64,000 nt of DNA from Parabacteroides distasonis ATCC 8503 (GTDB lineage Bacteria > Bacteroidota > Bacteroidia > Bacteroidales > Tannerellaceae), in NCBI RefSeq assembly GCF_000012845.1, contig NC_009615.1, forward strand, positions 2,137,501 to 2,201,500, written 5' to 3'. Positions 57,225 through 64,000 of the stretch are shown here, piece by piece (position 1 is the first letter of the stretch; each line of letters begins with the position of its first letter). Both the position numbers and the translations under genes were made by a program. A model generated the notes under the pieces. It was not told the origin of the DNA and ran no database searches. It saw nothing but the letters and a program-made list of their open reading frames with translations.

Positions 57225-57244
57225 GATGTATAGAATATGAATCT

Positions 57245-58357
57245 TTAAGATATTAAACTTTGAGTCGCTTGTATTTTATCAAAAGAAGCAGAAAAATCAC
57301 GAAGCGCATCTTTCTCAATATACCTATATTCTCTATTTAAAAGAATCTCAAGGCACTCCTCATCAGACTTAACAAGAAAACCAGTTCTACGATTCCGGAT
57401 CGTTTCTTGCGTCCCCCCTTTCTTACGTCCGATCGCAGGAATACCACAAGCTTGAGCCTCTAAATAAACCAAAGGAAGACATTCATCATAATTAGACAGT
57501 AACCAAAAACAATCAGCCGCAGAATAATAATAACTCAACTCATCCCTATTCCTTCTTCCTAAAAAAATAACAGATGTATCTAACCCTTCTCTTTTAACCT
57601 CTTCCTTCAACGATTGCAAATAAGGGCCATCACCAATAATTACCCATATATATCGGTCATTTTTTTCTATCAAACGCTTATAAACAGATAACATCTCCGC
57701 AAGACCTTTCATCTTTTCTATCCTACTAACCGTAAGCAATATATCTTTATCAAAAGCGACTATTTGCTTCCTAAAATCGGAAGGAATTTCCCTAAATAGT
57801 TCTTTATCTATTCCTGTATAGATTACCTGAAATTTATTTGATATGGATTGAAAATCTCCGGCAGAGATTACTTTTTGTCTATGAAAATCACTGACCGAGA
57901 CAATCTTTCTACAACTCATCAAACACTTCCTATGATAATGTTTCATCCTCAAAAACACGTTATAGAAAAGATTACTCTTCAGGTCTACATTTCTATAAAC
58001 CCATTCAACCTCCACACCTTGTATGATAGGTACAGTTCTACTCAATTGTTCTTTTGAGAAATATTTTCCTGCTATAGCAGCCGAAGGACACTGATTCAAC
58101 AAGATAAGATCAAAACCATCCAAATCCATATTTTTCAAGAACGTACCATAATTATACATCCAAAAATACTCACCATATTTATTGGGTATTTGAATATATG
58201 TAAATTTAGTACTTTGGATTGGATTCTTATATTCCTTCGATAATACAGTCACTTTATGACCCAAGTCTACCAAAAGATTTGCATAATCATAAGCAACAAT
58301 GATTCCTCCATCTAAATCTGGAAGAAAAGCATGGGTTACAATCAAAATATTACACAT
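57245..58357 (-). CDS. GT4 glycosyltransferase
   Basis: A 370-residue GT-B enzyme of family 4 with LIVTHAFLPDLDGGIIVAYD near the start and the nucleotide-binding segment SNYDECLPLVYLEAQACGIP near 300. It is a retaining transferase of unknown donor. It starts 6 bp after the polymerase gene. Confidence 0.9.
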   Translation of the reverse strand: MCNILIVTHAFLPDLDGGIIVAYDYANLLVDLGHKVTVLSKEYKNPIQSTKFTYIQIPNKYGEYFWMYNYGTFLKNMDLDGFDLILLNQCPSAAIAGKYFSKEQLSRTVPIIQGVEVEWVYRNVDLKSNLFYNVFLRMKHYHRKCLMSCRKIVSVSDFHRQKVISAGDFQSISNKFQVIYTGIDKELFREIPSDFRKQIVAFDKDILLTVSRIEKMKGLAEMLSVYKRLIEKNDRYIWVIIGDGPYLQSLKEEVKREGLDTSVIFLGRRNRDELSYYYSAADCFWLLSNYDECLPLVYLEAQACGIPAIGRKKGGTQETIRNRRTGFLVKSDEECLEILLNREYRYIEKDALRDFSASFDKIQATQSLIS

Positions 58358-58363
58358 AAAGAA

Positions 58364-59644
58364 TTAATACCTATGTTTTAAAGTAAAACTAGAGCAGTAA
58401 CAAAACGGAATAATTAGATAAAACAAATCAGTAAACCCTTTCAAATTCAAAACAAAAAAATAAACAAATATTAAAATAAAAGGAATTTTTCCAAGATATT
58501 TATTATTTCTATAAACTGCAAATATAGATACAGATTGAAACACAATAAAACTAATCAATCCAACAATTCCAAAATAGAATATCATACGTATAAATCCAAT
58601 ATCTGTATGCATATAAAACCTGCCAAAAGAATCCATCCATAGCCCGTCTCCTATCACCCATGTCTTAAACAAAGAAGGAAATATATACATTCTAAACATT
58701 GCATTTGTCGAAGCCGTTTCCAATTGCCCTGTCTGAGTATATGAATTAATCAATTCAAATCCAAAATCATAGGCTACCAACAAACTAGTCTTCACCTCAT
58801 AAGAAAAATTCATCACGAATAAAGAAAAAGCACACAACACAACAAACATACTCAAAACCAATTTAATCGAACTAATTTTGATTTTTAATTTCCACATATT
58901 AGATTTAAATATAACAAAAGCAATCGCCATTAAAACACCCACTAAAGTTGTTCTTGCCATCATCATACCAACAATAGATATCAAACAAAAAACAAAGCAC
59001 AAGAATACTTTTTCATATAACATACACTTTTTTTTATCAGCATAAAATACTAACAACAACAAAATCATTCCATGTATTATACCTGATTGAAAAAATTGAG
59101 TACCAAACCCTATCAATCTAGCTCCCATCTCTTCAATCAATTTAGTTTCAGCCAAAGACGTATACTTCAATAAATCAGTAAAACACACCATTTTATCCAC
59201 ATCTAAAAACATAACTAATGAAATAATCAATTGAAGCAACGCTGAAGCAATATAATATTTCACAATCAATTCAAAACTTATATCTTTATATAGAATTTTA
59301 AAAAGAATCGATATCGTATAAAATGAATACACATTTAAAAGATTCACAATTCCAAATTGCAAAAAAGTATAATCATTAGTACCATTTACAACAGCAGAAA
59401 TAATCAAAGATATAATAACCAAATAAAACCCACAAAAAACATAAAAATTACACCATTTGATTTTAAAAACACCTCTATTTATAAAGAAATTATATAAAAT
59501 ACCAAAAAGCCCTAATATAACAGAAAAGGTCACAGGAAAGATCTTATAATGTATTTGATACACATAAGAAAACACACAAAATAGCAGAATTATTTTTCCT
59601 GACAAACGAACAAAATATAGATACCCTCTATTAGACACATTCAT
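58364..59644 (-). CDS. O-antigen/capsule polymerase (Wzy-like)
   Basis: A 426-residue membrane protein with about 11 predicted helices and a long periplasmic loop (about 280-330). There is no strong family motif, which is usual for Wzy. A single polymerase is expected in a Wzx/Wzy locus and no other candidate is present. The gene is clearly AT-rich compared with its neighbours. It overlaps the upstream GT2 by 4 bp. Confidence 0.8.
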   Translation of the reverse strand: MNVSNRGYLYFVRLSGKIILLFCVFSYVYQIHYKIFPVTFSVILGLFGILYNFFINRGVFKIKWCNFYVFCGFYLVIISLIISAVVNGTNDYTFLQFGIVNLLNVYSFYTISILFKILYKDISFELIVKYYIASALLQLIISLVMFLDVDKMVCFTDLLKYTSLAETKLIEEMGARLIGFGTQFFQSGIIHGMILLLLVFYADKKKCMLYEKVFLCFVFCLISIVGMMMARTTLVGVLMAIAFVIFKSNMWKLKIKISSIKLVLSMFVVLCAFSLFVMNFSYEVKTSLLVAYDFGFELINSYTQTGQLETASTNAMFRMYIFPSLFKTWVIGDGLWMDSFGRFYMHTDIGFIRMIFYFGIVGLISFIVFQSVSIFAVYRNNKYLGKIPFILIFVYFFVLNLKGFTDLFYLIIPFCYCSSFTLKHRY

Positions 59645-60570
59645 AATAGTCTATCTTTCTTTATAATAAATCTCTTTAATAAAGCCAATGCAACAACAAT
59701 TTCAAATCGAAAAATATCACCACTAACAAACAAATAACACAAACATTTAAAGTTATACTTTCTTAAAGAGGAATAAAGTACTTCCAATAATTCTCGTGGG
59801 TACTCTTTCTTTTTTATATAACAAATTGTACTTATATCTATACTATTTTCGATTTGACGATCCAACTTTTCATCCTTAAACCGTGCAGAAATTAAAAACC
59901 TACGACAAGCAGATGCAGTCCGTTTCTGGACATCACTAAATTTATGACTTACTTGCCCATCCGACAATCTATATCTCAACAACGGTTCCTGTATATTATA
60001 AAACTCACCCAACAAAGATAAATCAATCCACATCTTATAATCCTCCGCATGAGGATAATCAGCATCATACCTCACCTCGTTATCAATGAGCACTTGCCGA
60101 CGAACCATTACCGTTGGATGAGCAAAACAAGTCTGAATAAACAATAGATTTTTCAGATCTTCCGATTCTTCTGGCAAAAACAGAGTGAATCTCTTAGCCG
60201 TATCTACTCCAAAAAGAATGATTTGCGTTCCACAAACTACGATATTTGGACTTTCCTCCATCACCTTGACTTGCTTTTCAAAACGTGTTGGAAGAGAAAC
60301 ATCATCAGCATCCATCCGTGCTATATATTTCCCTTGAGCCAAGTCCAATCCTCTATTCAATGTATAGATCAAACCCTCATTTTTTTCATTCCGATAATAA
60401 CGAATTCTCTTATCCGAATAAGCATGAATCACCTCTTCTGTATTATCCTGCGATCCGTCATTGATAATGATCAACTCAAAGTCCGTAAATGTTTGGCTTA
60501 AAATACTATCGATAGATTCCCCTATCGTATCTTGAACATTATAAGCCGGCAATACTACACTAATCAACAT
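59641..60570 (-). CDS. GT2 glycosyltransferase
   Basis: A 309-residue GT-A enzyme with SVVLPAYNVQDTIGESIDSI at the N-terminus, ARMDADDVSLPTRFE as the metal site and HAEDYKMWIDL as the acceptor region. It resembles the second GT2 of the locus. It overlaps the pyruvyl transferase gene by 11 bp and the polymerase by 4 bp, so it is tightly coupled to both. Confidence 0.9.
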   Translation of the reverse strand: MLISVVLPAYNVQDTIGESIDSILSQTFTDFELIIINDGSQDNTEEVIHAYSDKRIRYYRNEKNEGLIYTLNRGLDLAQGKYIARMDADDVSLPTRFEKQVKVMEESPNIVVCGTQIILFGVDTAKRFTLFLPEESEDLKNLLFIQTCFAHPTVMVRRQVLIDNEVRYDADYPHAEDYKMWIDLSLLGEFYNIQEPLLRYRLSDGQVSHKFSDVQKRTASACRRFLISARFKDEKLDRQIENSIDISTICYIKKKEYPRELLEVLYSSLRKYNFKCLCYLFVSGDIFRFEIVVALALLKRFIIKKDRLL

Positions 60571-61594
60571 GCTTTTCTAATATTTTATCCACATAAGGAG
60601 ATACTTCTAAAATATCCTGCAAATGCCATGTATCCACATAAGCTGATAATTTGCCTGTCGTATTATTTATATAATAAACTGGCTTATGAAATAAAATAGA
60701 TAAAATTAACCCATGCAAACGAGTCGTTATTACTTCCGAGTAAGGGGAAATAAAATCACAACCTCTCTTTAGAAGATAAGGACGAACAATACGGATAGCA
60801 TATTCATCAGCCAGACGGTTAACAAATCTTTGCAAAACAGTTAAACAAGTTATTTTTTGCAAGTAATAAGCAGCTCTTTTCATTATCCTCAAAATCAATA
60901 AGCAAATTGGTCTTCTTTCTAATGAGGGCCAGTCACGTATATCAAAACCTCTCAAATCATCCAATATGGTAGAAAAATCCATTTCCTTATCAATACGCCT
61001 CAGATAAAGTTTTTGCCCCCAAAAAACACATTCTCTGTATTTATTCAAATATTCATCAGATATATAAAAAGCCATATCTGGAACTAACAAAATCTTATTC
61101 TTTCCAAAATGCTCTTTCAAAAAGTTATAACTCCATTTATCACGCGCACACAATGTCAAATCATTATGACGAGCCATGACTGCCGCATCTTTCGCTATTA
61201 AAGATTCATCCTCATACCAAATAGACTGAGGAAACATTATGATCCGATTATTTGGGAACTGTTCTATTACTCTCAAACGGAAATCTTGACACTCCCTATA
61301 CAAATCACCAAAATTACCTCCACCATTAAACAGTATAACGGTTTCGGGGTGGAGGTAATTTTCACACCATGAATTTGACGAAGACTGCAAACACTTATAT
61401 TTTATAGAAGATAAAAACTGCCTTTCACCTTCCCATATCAATATATCTCCTATATTACCATGATAAGGATTATCTAAATGTACATAATCTGATGTTATTA
61501 AAGGTTCTATATTATCTTTTATTATCTTCCTTAATTCTTCTATCTTTTCCTGAAAATCCATTATTTTATATTTAAGCCATTTATAATCAATCAT
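60560..61594 (-). CDS. Polysaccharide pyruvyl transferase family protein
   Basis: A 344-residue PF04230-type protein with NIGDILIWEGERQF, FNGGGNFGDLY and TTRLHGLILSILFHKP, the usual three family signatures. It uses phosphoenolpyruvate to add a pyruvate ketal to a sugar, giving a negative charge. A start at 61561 (MDFQEKIEEL) is also possible. Some family members have other activities, so the pyruvylation call is an inference. Confidence 0.88.
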   Translation of the reverse strand: MIDYKWLKYKIMDFQEKIEELRKIIKDNIEPLITSDYVHLDNPYHGNIGDILIWEGERQFLSSIKYKCLQSSSNSWCENYLHPETVILFNGGGNFGDLYRECQDFRLRVIEQFPNNRIIMFPQSIWYEDESLIAKDAAVMARHNDLTLCARDKWSYNFLKEHFGKNKILLVPDMAFYISDEYLNKYRECVFWGQKLYLRRIDKEMDFSTILDDLRGFDIRDWPSLERRPICLLILRIMKRAAYYLQKITCLTVLQRFVNRLADEYAIRIVRPYLLKRGCDFISPYSEVITTRLHGLILSILFHKPVYYINNTTGKLSAYVDTWHLQDILEVSPYVDKILEKHVD

Positions 61595-61648
61595 TTCAAT
61601 ATCTATTACAGATAAACATTTTTCATAACGACTACAATTTTTCCTCTA

Positions 61649-63178
61649 TCACTTATATATCCCACAAATTTTCCTAAGTTGAACAATCAAAATTTCCCGT
61701 TCTCTTCTATCTAAACCGAAACAATACATAACTAAAAAATTCAATACCAACGAGAGTATTCCTAAAAAAATAATTTTCTCTTCATCACCAATCATTTCCA
61801 ATGGTAAATAAACAATAGGGAAGACAAACGCAGTCACCACGATCACTCTCCCTAACACCTCTCGCAAATATCTTTTAATAGAAAAAGCATAAAGCCGCTT
61901 CAAATACCACAAGCGCACCCAAAGTATCAAAATACTCAAAATACAACGAATCTCCAGTACCACCTCTGGTACATACCCTATCCTCAAAAACAAATAACTG
62001 ACTGGCAGGTTGGCCAGGATCATCACACTCATCAGTATCTGATAATCACGGATCTTTCCCGTGGCCTGTACCGATACCCAAAGTGGACCTTGCAAAGCGT
62101 CCAGCAAAGAGAGCAATATCATCAAGCGACAAAACGACACCGTATGCGCAGGTACCTCCCCCAACCACAGCGACAACACTTCCTCACAACAGATATACAG
62201 AGGCAAAGAGATAGCGAACAACAGGAAATAAGAGTATTTCGAGGTACGCATGATCAAGTCGATGAAATAACAACGATCGCCTGACACATAGGATTTCACG
62301 ATCTGAGGATTGAATGCTGTCTGGAAATTACTCACAAAACTATAGACCGCCGTTTGTACCTGATTGGCGATACCCATAGCAGCGTTCACCGTCACGCCGA
62401 AAAAAAGATTCAACAAGATGTTCAATCCTTGCGAGGCTCCCATATTGGCTATTCCTCCAAACAGACTCCAGCCAGAGAAACCTAGCAACTCGCAGAACAA
62501 CCCTTTATCCCAAAAGAAATGATAATGACATACTGCAAACGATCGCCTGCAATACAAATAATAACAAGCCAACACCAAAGCCAGTACGACAAACATCAAG
62601 AACCCATAAAAGATCAAACGATCCCATGCGGTCCAAGTCAACAAATACACAATCAACAAACGAAACACGGCCTCAATCACACTGATATAAGCATAGAATG
62701 ACATCCGCTCATGTGCGATAATGGCTGCGTTATAAGGAGCACGCATGATATTAACACAAGTGCCCAATATCGTAAATTGATATGTAAGTGTCACCGCCCA
62801 TCCCCTATCCGCAGGATATTGGATGTAGCGTTCCAAAAACCACAACCCAGCAGTCTCCGCAAGTACGAACGTCAGCAACGCTATTCCTAGATGGATCGTG
62901 ACACTGGCAGAGAACACGTGTTGGGTTGTCACCAAATCCCCACGTCCCAACTCATAATTCAAGAACCGTTGCGTGGAGGTGACCATGGCGTTATTGACAA
63001 ACGTAAAGAGTACAACTATTCCTCCCACCACGTTATAAATCCCGTAGTCCTCTACCCCCAGCATCTGTAATACAACTCGGCTGGTGTATAGCGTCACCCC
63101 CATGATCAAGAGCATACGTACATAGAGGAACAGCGTGTTCTTCGCTATCCGCTTATTATTCTCGGATATTGAATGCAT
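61649..63178 (-). CDS. Oligosaccharide flippase (Wzx-like)
   Basis: A 509-residue membrane protein of the MATE/MOP superfamily with about 12-14 helices, opening SENNKRIAKNTLFLYVRMLL and VLQMLGVEDYGIYNVVGG. It moves the lipid-linked repeat unit across the inner membrane. It is the first gene after upxY, 244 bp away. A UpxZ gene is not present between them. Confidence 0.92.
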   Translation of the reverse strand: MHSISENNKRIAKNTLFLYVRMLLIMGVTLYTSRVVLQMLGVEDYGIYNVVGGIVVLFTFVNNAMVTSTQRFLNYELGRGDLVTTQHVFSASVTIHLGIALLTFVLAETAGLWFLERYIQYPADRGWAVTLTYQFTILGTCVNIMRAPYNAAIIAHERMSFYAYISVIEAVFRLLIVYLLTWTAWDRLIFYGFLMFVVLALVLACYYLYCRRSFAVCHYHFFWDKGLFCELLGFSGWSLFGGIANMGASQGLNILLNLFFGVTVNAAMGIANQVQTAVYSFVSNFQTAFNPQIVKSYVSGDRCYFIDLIMRTSKYSYFLLFAISLPLYICCEEVLSLWLGEVPAHTVSFCRLMILLSLLDALQGPLWVSVQATGKIRDYQILMSVMILANLPVSYLFLRIGYVPEVVLEIRCILSILILWVRLWYLKRLYAFSIKRYLREVLGRVIVVTAFVFPIVYLPLEMIGDEEKIIFLGILSLVLNFLVMYCFGLDRREREILIVQLRKICGIYK

Positions 63179-63339
63179 ATATCTTATTGAGAATTGGTAT
63201 CCTTCAAATTTAGAGCAACTGTAACACTCTTCAAATTCTCAAGCGTACAACTTTCTTGATTTGCACACAGCCTTCATACTGCTTGGATAGCCATCAAAAC
63301 GAACCACATAAAAAGCGTTAGCACTGACTTCGGTCACGC

Positions 63340-63396
63340 AGTATATATTCAAGGGAATATACAGTATATATCCGGATGCACATGTAGTATATATCC
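63340..63396. repeat. Three AGTATATAT(T/C)C direct repeats, 23-bp period
   Basis: The 11-bp unit occurs at 63340-63350, 63363-63373 and 63386-63396, each exactly 23 bp from the next. The first copy is also half of an inverted repeat, TATATTC-AAGG-GAATATA. They lie just downstream of the upxY stop and upstream of the flippase gene. The 244-bp gap 63179-63422 is otherwise empty. Role unknown; an operator array or a nucleation site for a protein is possible. Confidence 0.65.
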
Positions 63397-63422
63397 TCAA
63401 GAGACAGATAGGTAGATATATG

Positions 63423-63959
63423 TTATAGTAACCGAATATATTTAGGATCGACCTCTACAGCAGCAACCAACAGACCTGGTATCTCTACGATCAAACGTTT
63501 CACACGGGTCCCTCGTATAGAGAGTAAACGACCCTCGTAGCCATCCAGTGGACCACCCTCGATGCGGATCATGCGACCGTACATCGCAGGAGTTAATTCT
63601 TCCACCAAGAAATAACGTGGGGAATCATCGGAATGGACAGCACAGATAAAACGGTTCATCTCCGCATGGCCTACCGTCATCGGCTTACGGTAGCCACCAC
63701 GCAAATAACGATATTGGAGGGTACTGATCTCTTCTACGATTGGATCCATACAGGTACGGGTAGTATGGGCAAAAAGTAAATCGTGCAGAAGAGGAACCTC
63801 CTCACGAATCCGCTTACCCTTCCTCTCGACCAACCGCCAACGCATAGGAGTGAAAATCTCAATACCCTTTTCCTCTAGCAACCTATAGGCCGGGCGTTTA
63901 GCATTGGGACGGGTCAAGTCTCGCAATACGAACCAATCGTCTGTTAAAGGATATTCCAT
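63423..63959 (-). CDS. upxY: UpxY-type NusG-family antiterminator
   Basis: A 178-residue NusG-like protein with the opening DDWFVLRDLTRPNAKRPAY, a NGN-type domain (1-110) and a KOW domain (about 125-178, GRMIRIEGGPLDGYEGRLL). UpxY proteins in Bacteroides sit first in each capsule locus and let RNA polymerase read through the long operon. The first codon is at 63959; the promoter lies beyond or at the window edge. UpxZ, the usual second gene, is absent. Confidence 0.9.
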   Translation of the reverse strand: MEYPLTDDWFVLRDLTRPNAKRPAYRLLEEKGIEIFTPMRWRLVERKGKRIREEVPLLHDLLFAHTTRTCMDPIVEEISTLQYRYLRGGYRKPMTVGHAEMNRFICAVHSDDSPRYFLVEELTPAMYGRMIRIEGGPLDGYEGRLLSIRGTRVKRLIVEIPGLLVAAVEVDPKYIRLL

Positions 63960-64000
63960 TGGATAAGGGATAATTCTTCTAATCCTGAAAGGATGTGTAT

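Noticed and set aside
63340..63396. CRISPR array
   Set aside because: The repeats are only 11 bp with 12-bp gaps, and no cas gene is in the window.

Overview
The window reads as a chromosomal segment of a gut Bacteroidales bacterium, most probably Parabacteroides (P. distasonis-like). This rests on the rRNA and protein character, Bacteroidetes-type promoters (TTTG about 20 bp upstream of TAnnTTTG) before many genes, mostly weak Shine-Dalgarno sequences, and a UpxY-led capsule locus. The species is inferred, not tested.

Layout. 1-2960 is a minus-strand rRNA operon: the 5' third of 23S, tRNA-Ala, tRNA-Ile and 16S, with two tandem promoters at 3132-3267. 2961-3953 has no gene but is rich in palindromes. 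3954-16231 is mainly minus-strand metabolism: a 5'-nucleotidase, a GH78-like rhamnosidase, a TlpA thioredoxin with a flavodoxin/ferredoxin protein, indolepyruvate:ferredoxin oxidoreductase (iorBA), mltG, tRNA-Ser, a resolvase-like protein without its catalytic serine, and an ADP-forming acyl-CoA synthetase. 16287-26309 is a complete [NiFe]-hydrogenase system in two divergent operons: hypF-hypA-hypB leftward, and hypC-D-E plus hyaA-B-C-D rightward. It ends in a 35-bp tail-to-tail overlap with a glycerol operon (glpF, glpK, glpD). 30397-41370 holds cell-wall, transport, regulatory and envelope genes, a short RNA and a broken histidine kinase. 41459-44338 has two adjacent guaA-type genes, one with a reduced amidotransferase half. 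Two tRNA-Cys genes, rfbC-rfbB and a large AsmA-like protein follow.

50244-63959 is a leftward capsular or O-type polysaccharide operon. In transcription order it is upxY, a flippase, a pyruvyl transferase, GT2, a polymerase, GT4, a two-domain CDP-ribitol synthase (IspD-like plus SDR), a LicD-family phosphotransferase, GT2, a DegT aminotransferase, a small phosphoglycosyl transferase, and a membrane UDP-sugar 4,6-dehydratase. The last three can make a 4-amino-6-deoxy sugar and load it onto the lipid carrier. The pyruvyl transferase and the CDP-ribitol/LicD pair would add negative charge. The locus therefore looks able to make a zwitterionic, ribitol-phosphate-decorated glycan.

How the parts work together (inference). 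IorAB and the ADP-forming synthetase could take aromatic 2-oxoacids to aryl acids with ATP gain. The membrane hydrogenase and glycerol-3-phosphate dehydrogenase would feed electrons to quinone. The hydrogenase small subunit carries the six-cysteine proximal-cluster signature of oxygen-tolerant enzymes. No insertion sequence, prophage or CRISPR array was seen.
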